Assembly (NCBI RefSeq): GCF_037975245.1 | Contig: NC_092579.1 | Coordinates: 20,714,666 to 20,778,665 of the forward strand | Source of the DNA: Apostichopus japonicus | Lineage: Eukaryota > Echinodermata > Holothuroidea > Aspidochirotida > Stichopodidae | Direction of reading: 5' to 3' | DNA: 64,000 nt | Made by a program: the position numbers and the translations under genes | The notes under the pieces: model-generated | Database searches by the model: none | What the model was told of the DNA's origin: nothing | The model's input: the letters and a program-made list of their open reading frames with translations, nothing else | In this document: positions 55,801-64,000 of the stretch, in pieces | Layout of the letters: every line of letters starts with the position of its first letter | How positions within the stretch are numbered: the first letter of the stretch is position 1

Positions 55801-58800
55801 TACTAAATAAAATCTTTCTCAATTCTGGGAGGAGTGTAGGTAGGATCAAGTATTGTATATGCTATAACATATAAAAATGTATAAAAATGTATAATTTGTA
55901 CTTTTCCTTTGAAAGTCAGATTATTAACAAGCACCATTAAGAAGATGTTAAGATACCTGTGAAGTTTCATTAGACCAAGTTTGTTTACATAATTAACTTA
56001 CCATATTTCTTGGCGACCGTATAGTTTAGGACGAATGGCATTAATGGAACCACAATTATGGCCACACTGATAGCCTAATTTTAAAGAACAAAACGAGAAA
56101 ATGAAAAGAAAATACATCACAGAATCTACTAACACGAAACTAAATAACGAACACCACTGAGGAATGGTTGTACATGTCCAGCAAGAAACTGAATAACGAA
56201 CACCATTGACAAAAGGTTGTACATGTCCAGCAAGACACTGAATAACGAACACCATTAACGAAAGGTTGCACAAGTCCAGCAAGAAACTGACTAACGAACA
56301 CCATTAAAGAAAGGTTCAAGTGTACAAGTCCAACAAATCTGTGAGTGATCTTATGATATTGGATATTGGATATCTTATGATATTGGCATAATCATGGACG
56401 TTAAATATGAATGTAAGAGACTGACTTCGGTCTGCTTACGGCTTTGATAAGCCAATGAGGCTTCTTCGCGAGTTCCTGCTTGCAGGAGGATCTAATATAC
56501 ATACATACATACACCCTTACATACACGCATACACACATACATACATACATACATACATATTACGCAACAGTCAATATATCGATTAATCATCTCTATAATC
56601 ATATCTATAATAATGTAATTCTGTAATAGTTACCAACTAGAGAACATACATCCAAGTGTAAGCTGACAGGGAATGTTTCCTACTGCCCTGTTGAGGTATC
56701 CTTGGAAGGAATTTACAGCAATGATCATACCAACCAGTTAATTGGTCTAATGTAGTCTATGGAAAGGACTCCATTAAAGATACACACAGTCATATAATGG
56801 TTCATTTTCTGCTGTATCAAATATATTATCACGACGATCAAAGCAACTGTGTGCTTACTCAAAATTTAGTGCTAAGTTCACTTTATTGTGCTATTCCTTG
56901 GAATATTTCTTCCATTCTCAAAACTGTACAATCAACTTGTAATAGCTAATACAATCACTGGAGGTGATGATAGCAACATTAGCCCACAAATATCATATGC
57001 TAGTTAAGCTTGACAAAGATACATCTGATATGAAAAAAATTCATAGGTCTAGGCTAGCTGTTCATCTTAGTTTTGAGAATCAACTGAATTCCTTGAGGGC
57101 ATATCACAACAAATTTGTACCCATTTGTACAAATATATCTTTAAAGTTGCTACTGCCCTTCTCTTAAAATTCCATCCCATTTTCTTTAATATCATTGCAT
57201 GTGTCCCACACCTGATGTTCTCAGGTTTGTATCGTATCATATCTTGTTTATATTTGTATTAAAGTTTGTCTTACCTGGTACGAATGTAAATTGCCTATTT
57301 CAGGAACTTGAATATTTATGCCGCTGGTTACATTTCCTACGATGTTGATAAATCCAGACTTGCCTTGCAGGTCTAATATCCAAGTTATCAGTGTCATCGT
57401 GTAAACCACTAACACTATCCTTGCTGTAGAAAAACAAAGAAACAAGTTGGCAATATGGTAACCAAAAGGAAAAATTTATTATTTTAGAAAAATGCAAGGT
57501 GTGGCTACAACAATCTTTTTTAAAAATAAATATGTTCTGTGGTTGGCTATCATAAATATTTGCAAAAGCCACATGCTGATAGATTTGCAGATTTACAGAA
57601 TTTTTGCCTTGATATGTATGTGTGTATGTGTGTATGTATGTATGTATTTTAGATCCTCCTGCAAGTAGAAGAAGCCATCATTGGCTTATCAAAGCCGCAA
57701 GCTGACCGAAGTCAGTCTCTTAGATTCATATTTAACGTCCATGATTATGAATTGTCAATTTTCAACAACTTTGTAACTGGACGACATACATTAATCTTGG
57801 AGTGACACGAACTCAGGACCTTATGATTGAAAGGCACCGTATGTTATGATATGTTATATTAGAATAAATTGAGTGTTAATGATGTTTCTACAGATATTCT
57901 GGTCCTCAAGATATTCACCATAAAAATATGCTAATCTCTGGAATGCTCCTTTAATGCTGCAGAGGTTATGTTGTCAGCTCCTCAGTGCAGGCCTAAATGA
58001 TCATGTTTATCCACTGTTCTAAAAATTCTAATAACTCAAAACATATTCTTTAAACTTCATATAAACAACAGAGAACATTTTGATGATATTCAAAACAGTT
58101 TTATTCTTGACAAAGACTTATGCTTGCCCATTGAGTGCTGTGATGCATCTAAGGAAATGAGCTCATGGTCTGTGTATTAGACTGTGTCGTCCAGTCACTT
58201 TTACTGATGTACCTCAACTGTTTAAAGATTCATTTCTCAAACAATAGAAGTATTATTAAATTCAAACCTTGACTGATAGCAGTACTATTGAACGGTCTAC
58301 AAAATATCAAAATTAATTTTGTGCCTAAAGTCATCTTTTAACAACTTTTTAACAGGTTAATTAATAATATTAGCATTTTGAACACAACCGAAAAAGTAAT
58401 TGCTATAACACTTAAAATTTTGAAGTCTTTTACTATTAAAAAATACACAGAAGCACAAATGCAGGAATTTGATTTTGAATGATGAAAAAAACATTATCCA
58501 TAAATCTAAATTCATTTTCAAGTTATATTGAAAATGCATTGGTAAATATTATCCCCTACTTTTGCGGGGAGGAGGTGGATAATTTGAACCTGTGTATTCA
58601 CTATTTTAGGGACCAGCTAGGTCCCTTCCCTAACCTAATATTTCATATGAGTCACTTACAAAGTGAGATGATCCACAGGATCCATACACAGGAGCGTTGC
58701 CAACGAGACAGCTCCACTTCATCTTTCTTCAACTGCCATTGTTTAACATCTGTGGCAATTTTCTGGTTCACCCAATAAAAAAATATAAAAACAAAAAAAG

Positions 58801-61800
58801 AAAAGGGGAAAAAATTGTGAAATTAATACAGCTGTTTGAATCGTTTTGTTACTTCTCTTGCAACACTAACTAATGTAGTGTATATCCTCTAAAGATTAAG
58901 TTTGTATGAAGGGTTGTCAACTTAGACGGTCAGATTCCTAACAATACTCTTAGCATTTACTTAGTCATAAGTGTTCACAACCCTCAAATGAGCTGAAATC
59001 TGTGGAGCAGATTAAAACATCCCTGTTGTCCTACTTTCTTCCATCACCAGCTTCCTACCTGAGCTGTGTCCCCTATTAAATAGCATTATCAGTTTGGGTC
59101 AGAATCTTTCTAAAAAGCATAATGAGCATTTCTTATAATAAGTTAAAATAGCAATTAACCAACCTAAGACATCCTTCATACTTGTTTTCATAAAATGAAT
59201 GTAATTAAGTTTAGTAGTTATGGAGTTTTGATTCAATCCTGAACATTTTGTCGGAGAGACACTTGTCATAGTTAGTATAGAATGTGTTACTTTTGCTTCA
59301 CAAACTTGAAATGAAATTTGACTATCAAAGCAAACTATTAAGTTACTTTCTGATCTTACTACAGATTAGCCTTGAATATTGATTAATTTCAACACAAAAG
59401 GCTCCCTTCAAACAATAATGGCTGATTATGTGAGGCTAATGATGTATAAATACACCCATTAACCACATTCTAGCCCTCTGGAGTAAAGGTTTATTAAAAA
59501 ATAAAATAATAATCTTACTGTTAGCAAGATGAGAATAAGTAGTGACACAGCACCAACGATCAGGTCCCAATAGCTGCAGATTGGCAAAAAAAAAGAAATA
59601 TTACTGTTAAGATATGATAATAACAATAAAGAATCGACCCATTTACTTCATATAACTCTCAATGACACACTTAGTAGTGATCAAATACAGCAATTAAATC
59701 TCAATAAATATAAAATGGGCCAAGAAAGTAGAAATGAGTATTAAAGAAGTAAAATAATCCACCGATTACATGTCACTATGATAGACTTGTGACTAATAAT
59801 TACTCTCCAATACCACAGAGTGAGGGAAATGCAATTCCAACTATTAATAATAACACTGAAGAATGCTGAAGCACTTAAAAATATATATTAATTTTAATAT
59901 TTTAAGTTACATATGTTGAATATAGGAATGCTAACTGTTGTATTTTATATTTAAATATCACAGACTGTCTGTCAATTTTTCTTTGCCATAATTTGTCTGA
60001 AACTTTATTTTTCAAAGTTCCACTATAGTTTATGGATCGTATGAGCCCTGTCAACTATGACAAAACCAGTGATGTAGCTAGAGTTTCAGGAGCCCAGGGT
60101 CAAGAGTTATGGAGCTGGGGCTCTTTACCCTTATTTTATATAAACTTAAATTATATAATGAACAGATGAAGACTTACTTCGTCTGGCCAATGTTTGCAAA
60201 TACGAGTCTAATTTCGTCAAAGATAGATGTTGACTTAAACGTCAGTCCCAGGAGGAATTTGAGTTGCCTGATACTGATGATGAGGGCTGCCGCATTGCCA
60301 AAACCCACCAACACAGAAGTTGAGATGAAGGATGAAATAGCACCTGTAAAGGATGAACGATTGCATGAATATAGAATGCATGAATAAATAAACAAATAAA
60401 TAAATAATCATATGAAATATTCAGTCAAGTTTGACTTGTTTTGGATGAGGTCATGCATGTGTACAGTACCTGTCCCTATCAGCTCAGATACAGTAGATCT
60501 CTCACCAACCCATAACTGCGATCATGTGTAGTATCTATTCCCTTTAAAAGGGACTTTACATAGCAAATATATGTAATATAATATGGTAGTTGTGTAAAAG
60601 GTTATAAAGCATTTGTGTTCAAAAGCTCAAAATTACACCCCAACAAATAAAAAAGAATTCACTGCAGATAGCATCAAATTTGTTCAACTTTCTTTTCACG
60701 TTCTGATTAATAAATACCTCAATCACTATTTATTTAATAACTATTTGTCTGGGAACGTACTGATGCAAATTGTCCAAAACTGCACAAAAATAAAATTTAA
60801 ATTTCCAACATCCCAAGAGTATAAATTTGCAACAGCCCAACTCTCCAAGAAATTTTAGATGTGAAATTGTGCAATCTGAGACATATTTAGGCTGTAAATT
60901 AGTTCTATAAATTAGGTCTTCACAAAACAGTGCTAATAACTACTTTTAAAATTTGTGTGGGGTTGAAAAGTTTATGGGGGTATTTGCCCCCCCCCACCCT
61001 TCCCCCTGGATCCTTACCTGAAGGTAGAATGAAAAGTAATTACCTAATCTTGTACAGGCAAGAATGATTTGTATAATACCGCTGCAGAATGTTAGTAATA
61101 TAATGTATTTAGGATCGTGGCGGATGAAGTCTTTGATGTGAAGAATTCCAAAACTGGACACAAGGAGTGAGACAAGTACATTAGGTCCAATGGAGACATC
61201 TTTAGCAGATCCAAGTACGCCATAGATAACACTACTTAGTACACCAGTGTATAGACCATACTGTGGATGAGAAGTAAAGTTTAGGCAGAGTTACAAGAAG
61301 GAAGGATATGGAGTAATTATGAGGGGATTCGCTCAAATAACGTTGAAACGATTTCAAATCGAGTTTGAAACAAGACTTTTATGGCCCTTTATCTAAATCA
61401 GACACTTCACCTAAATAGATGGTAACTTGTGTGAAAGGCAAAGAATACATTTGAAAGGAATATAAGATACTGTACATAAGACTTATATACTTTGAGTACA
61501 ACATCATATGAGCACCTTTATTAATTTCCAAAAAAATTATGGGTTGGGATATAAGTTAGTATATGCAAAACTGGAAGGCCCTAAAATAAAAATATTTTGT
61601 ATGGAATTATTAGATGTGTACATTAAATGCTTTTCCTTTGATAAACAAATTAGAAGCACTTTTGTTGATTGTATTCATATCAACTTTAAAGCCTAAAATG
61701 TGATGTTCGATTTTGTTATTTCTATCTCTCAAAATGGATTACATTCTGGCAAACAAACTTGTTCTTTAGTTGATATTGGTGGGTTCAGCCTATAAATATG

Positions 61801-62840
61801 TTCAAGGTAAAGTTGATTTGATTAATTTGAATATTAATTACAAATGCAAACTAGTACACAGGCATCAAACAGTAGCTGATCTGAGAAGCTTTAAACATCT
61901 ATGCAAAGATGGGACAAGTTCATGTGAGATAACTTTAGCAATAAAAGGCATAGCCATACTGTTTTGAAGGGAAACATTTGTTAGCAGACAAGAAGGTTAG
62001 TAATATTACATCAAAACATAAATACAGTAGATATGCCTCTAAATCAGTGGTTGGCAACCTTTTTGAATGAATGGGCCATATATAAGGAGTGAATAATTGA
62101 CTGGGCCGCACCTAACCAACAACCTGCTGTTGATTTCAAACCTTTGATTCCGAGGACTTTCAAGCAATAGGTGTGTGTACTTAATCTGTATTCACAAAAA
62201 CATAATGTCAATACAGTAAAGTTGATAATGGGGATAATTAGGCCTACCTGACAACATCATTAGTGCCGATAAATTCTAAGAAGCTAGCTCGTTTTTTTGT
62301 GATGATGTAAAATAGATTGATTTTTTTTTCTTTTTCTTGAGACATCTCACGGGACGCAAAAAAATCACTGGTGGGCCGCATGTGGCCCGCGGGCCTTAGG
62401 TTGCCCACCCCAGCTCTAAATGATAACTGTGAGCTTGGCATAATATTGACCAGCATGAACATCAAGAAGCTATAACCAGAGTTTAGACCGTCTAGACCAT
62501 GTTCATGAATCACTAAAGATAAGCACATGATATTTTTTAGTTAAACTATCCGAGGATTTCACTAAAATCATACCTCAAATGGTAAACCAGCGATGGCTGC
62601 GTAGGCCAAAGCCTGAGGAATCTCTGTCAAAGACGTCACCACTGATGCAAAAACGTCATAGAAGAGATATTCTAGTTTATAAGTCGAAGCCCAAGCCAGC
62701 AGGGGCAGTCTCTTTTTCCAACTTTCAGCGGAGCAATACCTCCTCAGAGAACTTTTACTTTTCTCGATAAGTTGAGCCGCGTCGGACCCTTCTCCGTAGT
62801 CCTCGTCATCCTTATCGTCGATTGGTTCGTTCTCCTCCAT
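46867..62840 (-). CDS. SLC26A11: SLC26A11, SulP-family sulfate/anion transporter (14 coding exons, 618 aa)
   Basis: Exons in coding order: 62574-62840, 61044-61260, 60178-60343, 59519-59573, 58660-58762, 57275-57423, 56002-56074, 55103-55153, 52971-53031, 51812-52008, 51023-51207, 48608-48766, 47319-47384, 46867-46974. They sum to 1857 bp, in frame, with GT/AG throughout; human SLC26A11 is about 606 aa. Evidence for the family: an acidic cytosolic N-terminus, then RLPLLAWASTY, the SulP signature LTEIPQALAYAAIAGLP|YGLY and many hydrophobic segments. NQEFLALGFCNFLGS and SAYPVTASSIRSS follow. A C-terminal STAS domain starts near residue 505, with IILDFTHVSKLDITSVE and ending near the stop. SLC26A11 is a sodium-independent sulfate/anion transporter of plasma and endolysosomal membranes. 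Introns hold three MITE-type insertions, two SINE copies and a duplicated exon fragment. Confidence 0.95.
49919..50020 (+). repeat. Dispersed repeat family X, diverged copy
   Basis: Shares the order gcatactgctataaatta ... agctctaaacgtaaggttgt ... gctactaaatattcttga with the 25491 and 60861 copies. Confidence 0.45.
50191..50620. mobile_element. MITE, CATAGGCGTAGGAG family, copy 2 (inverted)
   Basis: Runs opposite to the copy at 21789. Shared blocks are ataggagcccaatttgattt, acttgcccgaaaagta, gcatgcatcggttatt, acttgggggaagtcg, aaaaattctcagcatattg and ctacagccccccagcctcct. It lies in SLC26A11 intron 11. Confidence 0.65.
50843..50926. mobile_element. MITE, CATAGGCGTAGGAG family, end fragment
   Basis: Only the last 85 bp of the element are present (cttagcatattgcccgaatt ... 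ggctacagccc ... cctcctacgcctatg). They are directly joined to the second direct-repeat copy. Confidence 0.6.
51636..51735 (-). pseudogene. Partial duplicate of SLC26A11 exon 10
   Basis: On the minus strand this reads GIIFITLLFMTPVMEFISSL, AAVVFISLYPYIRI, matching the true exon at 51837-51950 with a 6-bp (two-codon) deletion and few amino-acid changes. It lies in intron 10, 3' of the real exon. I see no polypyrimidine tract or acceptor before it and no matching donor, so it is probably not spliced in. Confidence 0.8.
53184..54250. mobile_element. Candidate DNA transposon remnant in SLC26A11 intron 8
   Basis: The left end cagtggtatactcaggattt and the inverted right end cagtggcatagcaataggat align over about 28 bp with gaps. 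The left end continues into a run of 15 G (53211-53225), as in other elements here. No target duplication is visible and no transposase is seen between. Confidence 0.4.
56130..56330. repeat. 49-bp tandem repeat, four copies
   Basis: The word aacgaacacc starts at 56146, 56195, 56244 and 56293, an exact 49-bp step, with ggttgtacatgtccagcaag between. It starts about 55 bp upstream (in gene orientation) of SLC26A11 exon 7. Confidence 0.9.
56387..56562 (+). repeat. SINE copy B, truncated, with catacata tail
   Basis: Begins at cataatcatggacgttaaat and matches copy A to ctgcttgcaggaggatct, then runs into a (CATA)n-type microsatellite to about 56562. The tRNA-like head is missing. Confidence 0.75.
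57613..57840 (-). repeat. SINE copy C, opposite strand, with microsatellite tail
   Basis: Read on the minus strand: cggtgcctttcaatcataag, a B-box-like gagttcgtgtcactcc, the shared body to gcaggaggatct, then (ACAT)n (57613-57647). It matches copy A along almost all its length. Confidence 0.75.
60861..61010 (+). repeat. Dispersed repeat family X, copy 4
   Basis: Shares gtgaaattgtgcaatctgag, catatttaggctgtaaatta, aggtcttcacaaaacagtgc and tgtggggttgaaaag with the copy at 25491, ending in a poly-C tract. It lies in SLC26A11 intron 2, just past exon 2's donor. Confidence 0.6.
62045..62413. mobile_element. Non-autonomous hAT element with perfect 8-bp target duplication
   Basis: The left terminus cagtggttggcaacct and the right terminus aggttgcccaccccag are imperfect inverted repeats of hAT type. 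Both sides carry CTCTAAAT (62037-62044 and 62414-62421). The internal gggccgcatgtggcccgcgg is a feature of such elements. There is no transposase. It is in SLC26A11 intron 1. Confidence 0.85.
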
Positions 62841-62865
62841 CTTTATAATATTTCCAAGGTAACCT
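62841..62865 (-). other. Probable 5'UTR splice acceptor of SLC26A11
   Basis: On the minus strand ttccacctccaccacag ends at 62864, about 23 bp before the ATG, and looks like a pyrimidine tract plus AG. It suggests an upstream non-coding exon. Donor candidates, e.g. near 63427 (gtac|gtaagt), are unproven. Confidence 0.45.
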
Positions 62866-62892
62866 GTGGTGGAGGTGGAATTATACTCAATT

Positions 62893-63142
62893 CAGGCGTG
62901 TTACCAAGGGGGTGGGGGCAAGGGGGGCGACTGCCCCCCCTTGAGCATATTTTCTTTGGTATGTTTTTATGATATCGCTAGTAATTTCAAAATAGAAAAT
63001 GCTTAGATGCAACTAACAAGGCCAAAATTTTCTTGAACGCTTCGCGCCAACTTATGTGATAGTTTGCAGAGCCATATATACGGCTCTGATAGTTTGCCTA
63101 CAGGTTCCCCCCTCCCTTCGCAAATTCCTGGCTACGCGCCTG
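62893..63142. mobile_element. Non-autonomous hAT-like element, 250 bp, perfect 8-bp target duplication
   Basis: The ends caggcgtgttaccaagg and ...cctggctacgcgcctg are inverted repeats. ACTCAATT flanks both sides (62885-62892 and 63143-63150). It includes facing G and C tracts (about 62908-62940). It lies immediately upstream of the first coding exon of SLC26A11. Confidence 0.85.
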
Positions 63143-63150
63143 ACTCAATT

Positions 63151-63958
63151 TACTACAAAGTATGTTAGCCTGTGAAATGGGTGGGTGCAGTAACTATGGA
63201 GGGATAATGATATAGTACAACAATGAGGAATTCTGTAATTTCTACAACTGTAGGCTAATAGCATGCCACTGTATGATCAGTTATATAATGTATACATGCA
63301 CCCTAATTCACTGGCTTACACTGTGCAACATATATACAATCAGTTGAGCACCCACAGACATTCAAATTGTGTAGTGCATCTCTAGATTGTCCTCACATCT
63401 CTCACTTCCCTACGATCGATTACTTACGTACTAGGCCTACGCGTAATGGGTGATTATATTTAAAGTATCGGAAGGAAAACATGAACCTATAAACTAAAAA
63501 ATCATACAGTAGACCTAATGCCATATAACCACATCCACCCCTCTCCCTCTCCATTACCCTATCCTCCATCATAAGAATGACCAAATAAGTGAGTATGAGT
63601 TCTAAGATCTCTAAATAATCCTTTTGAATAAAGCCTACATGGATCCTCCAGATAGCTTGATTGGAGTGCAACGAGTGCAATGTAGTGACATCTATGCCAA
63701 AATTAAAGGAATTCCATCAGTATTATAAATAACGTCCATCCACCTGATGGCTTAATATCCCCACTCAAGTAACATGATACATTTTAATTGAAAAGATTGC
63801 ACCTGACATGAAATCAATTCATTAGAAAAGATATGTTTTGACTATGCATGCATCAACAATACCAAACAAGGTTTAAATTGTTAGGTAAGACAGCCTAGCC
63901 TAGCCTATAAGCAACTCAATTACAGTATTTATCAAATTTCTTTCAAAGTTCGACTTAC
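63151..63958. other. Upstream of SLC26A11; no gene recognised
   Basis: AT-rich with a (gcctag) cluster near 63890-63908. Promoter or non-coding first exon of SLC26A11 may be here. Nothing firm is seen. Confidence 0.45.
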
Positions 63959-64000
63959 CAACTTAATGACAGCTAATCCAGACAGCACCCGATATAATAT
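63959..64000 (-). CDS. Possible coding exon at the right edge (partial)
   Basis: The minus strand reads 14 open codons (ILYRVLSGLAVIKL) up to a consensus donor, aagttg|gtaagtc. It could be the end of an exon of the next minus-strand gene, or a non-coding first exon of SLC26A11. The length is too short to be sure. Confidence 0.25.

Overview
The window is nuclear DNA of an intron-rich marine deuterostome, most likely an echinoderm (inference). The support is: complete multi-exon animal genes NPRL3 and SLC26A11 with consensus GT/AG introns; an actin gene with introns at the 41/42, 121/122, 204 and 267 positions used in deuterostome actins; a DM-domain gene; AT-rich non-coding DNA full of MITEs, a tRNA-derived SINE and poly-C/G tracts. 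There is no bacterial or organellar signal. Exon boundaries were worked out by hand and the reading phase was checked across every junction.

Layout: 1-2399 is the decayed 3' part of a Ty3/gypsy retrotransposon with its 3' LTR. 2.4-7.36 kb is repeat-rich: a 142-bp tandem repeat carrying nuclear-receptor-like DR1 sites, a SINE copy and a 41-bp minisatellite. 7374-19937 (minus) is NPRL3, 14 coding exons, 585 aa. 23061-25165 (plus) is a two-exon ankyrin-repeat gene, head-to-head with NPRL3. 28472-29665 (minus) is a single-exon 397-aa coiled-coil protein. 35193-37220 (minus) is a two-exon DM-domain (DMRT-type) gene with an unusual DNA-recognition helix. 40473-44233 (plus) is a five-exon actin of 376 aa. 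46867-62840 (minus) is SLC26A11, 14 coding exons, 618 aa, tail-to-tail with the actin. A possible coding exon of another minus-strand gene touches the right edge.

These genes are not one pathway. NPRL3 is a GATOR1 (amino-acid sensing, mTORC1) subunit, SLC26A11 an anion transporter, actin cytoskeletal, and the DM gene a transcription factor. The region reads as ordinary gene neighbourhoods heavily remodelled by mobile elements. Points worth a second look: the altered DM recognition helix; a frame-preserving duplicate of half of SLC26A11 exon 10; hAT-type MITEs with 8-bp target duplications, one about 28 nt upstream of a probable SLC26A11 5'UTR acceptor; a MITE with a telomere-like core; the DR1-bearing tandem repeat; the minisatellite in the NPRL3 3'UTR. 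I see no clear multi-gene system that is new.
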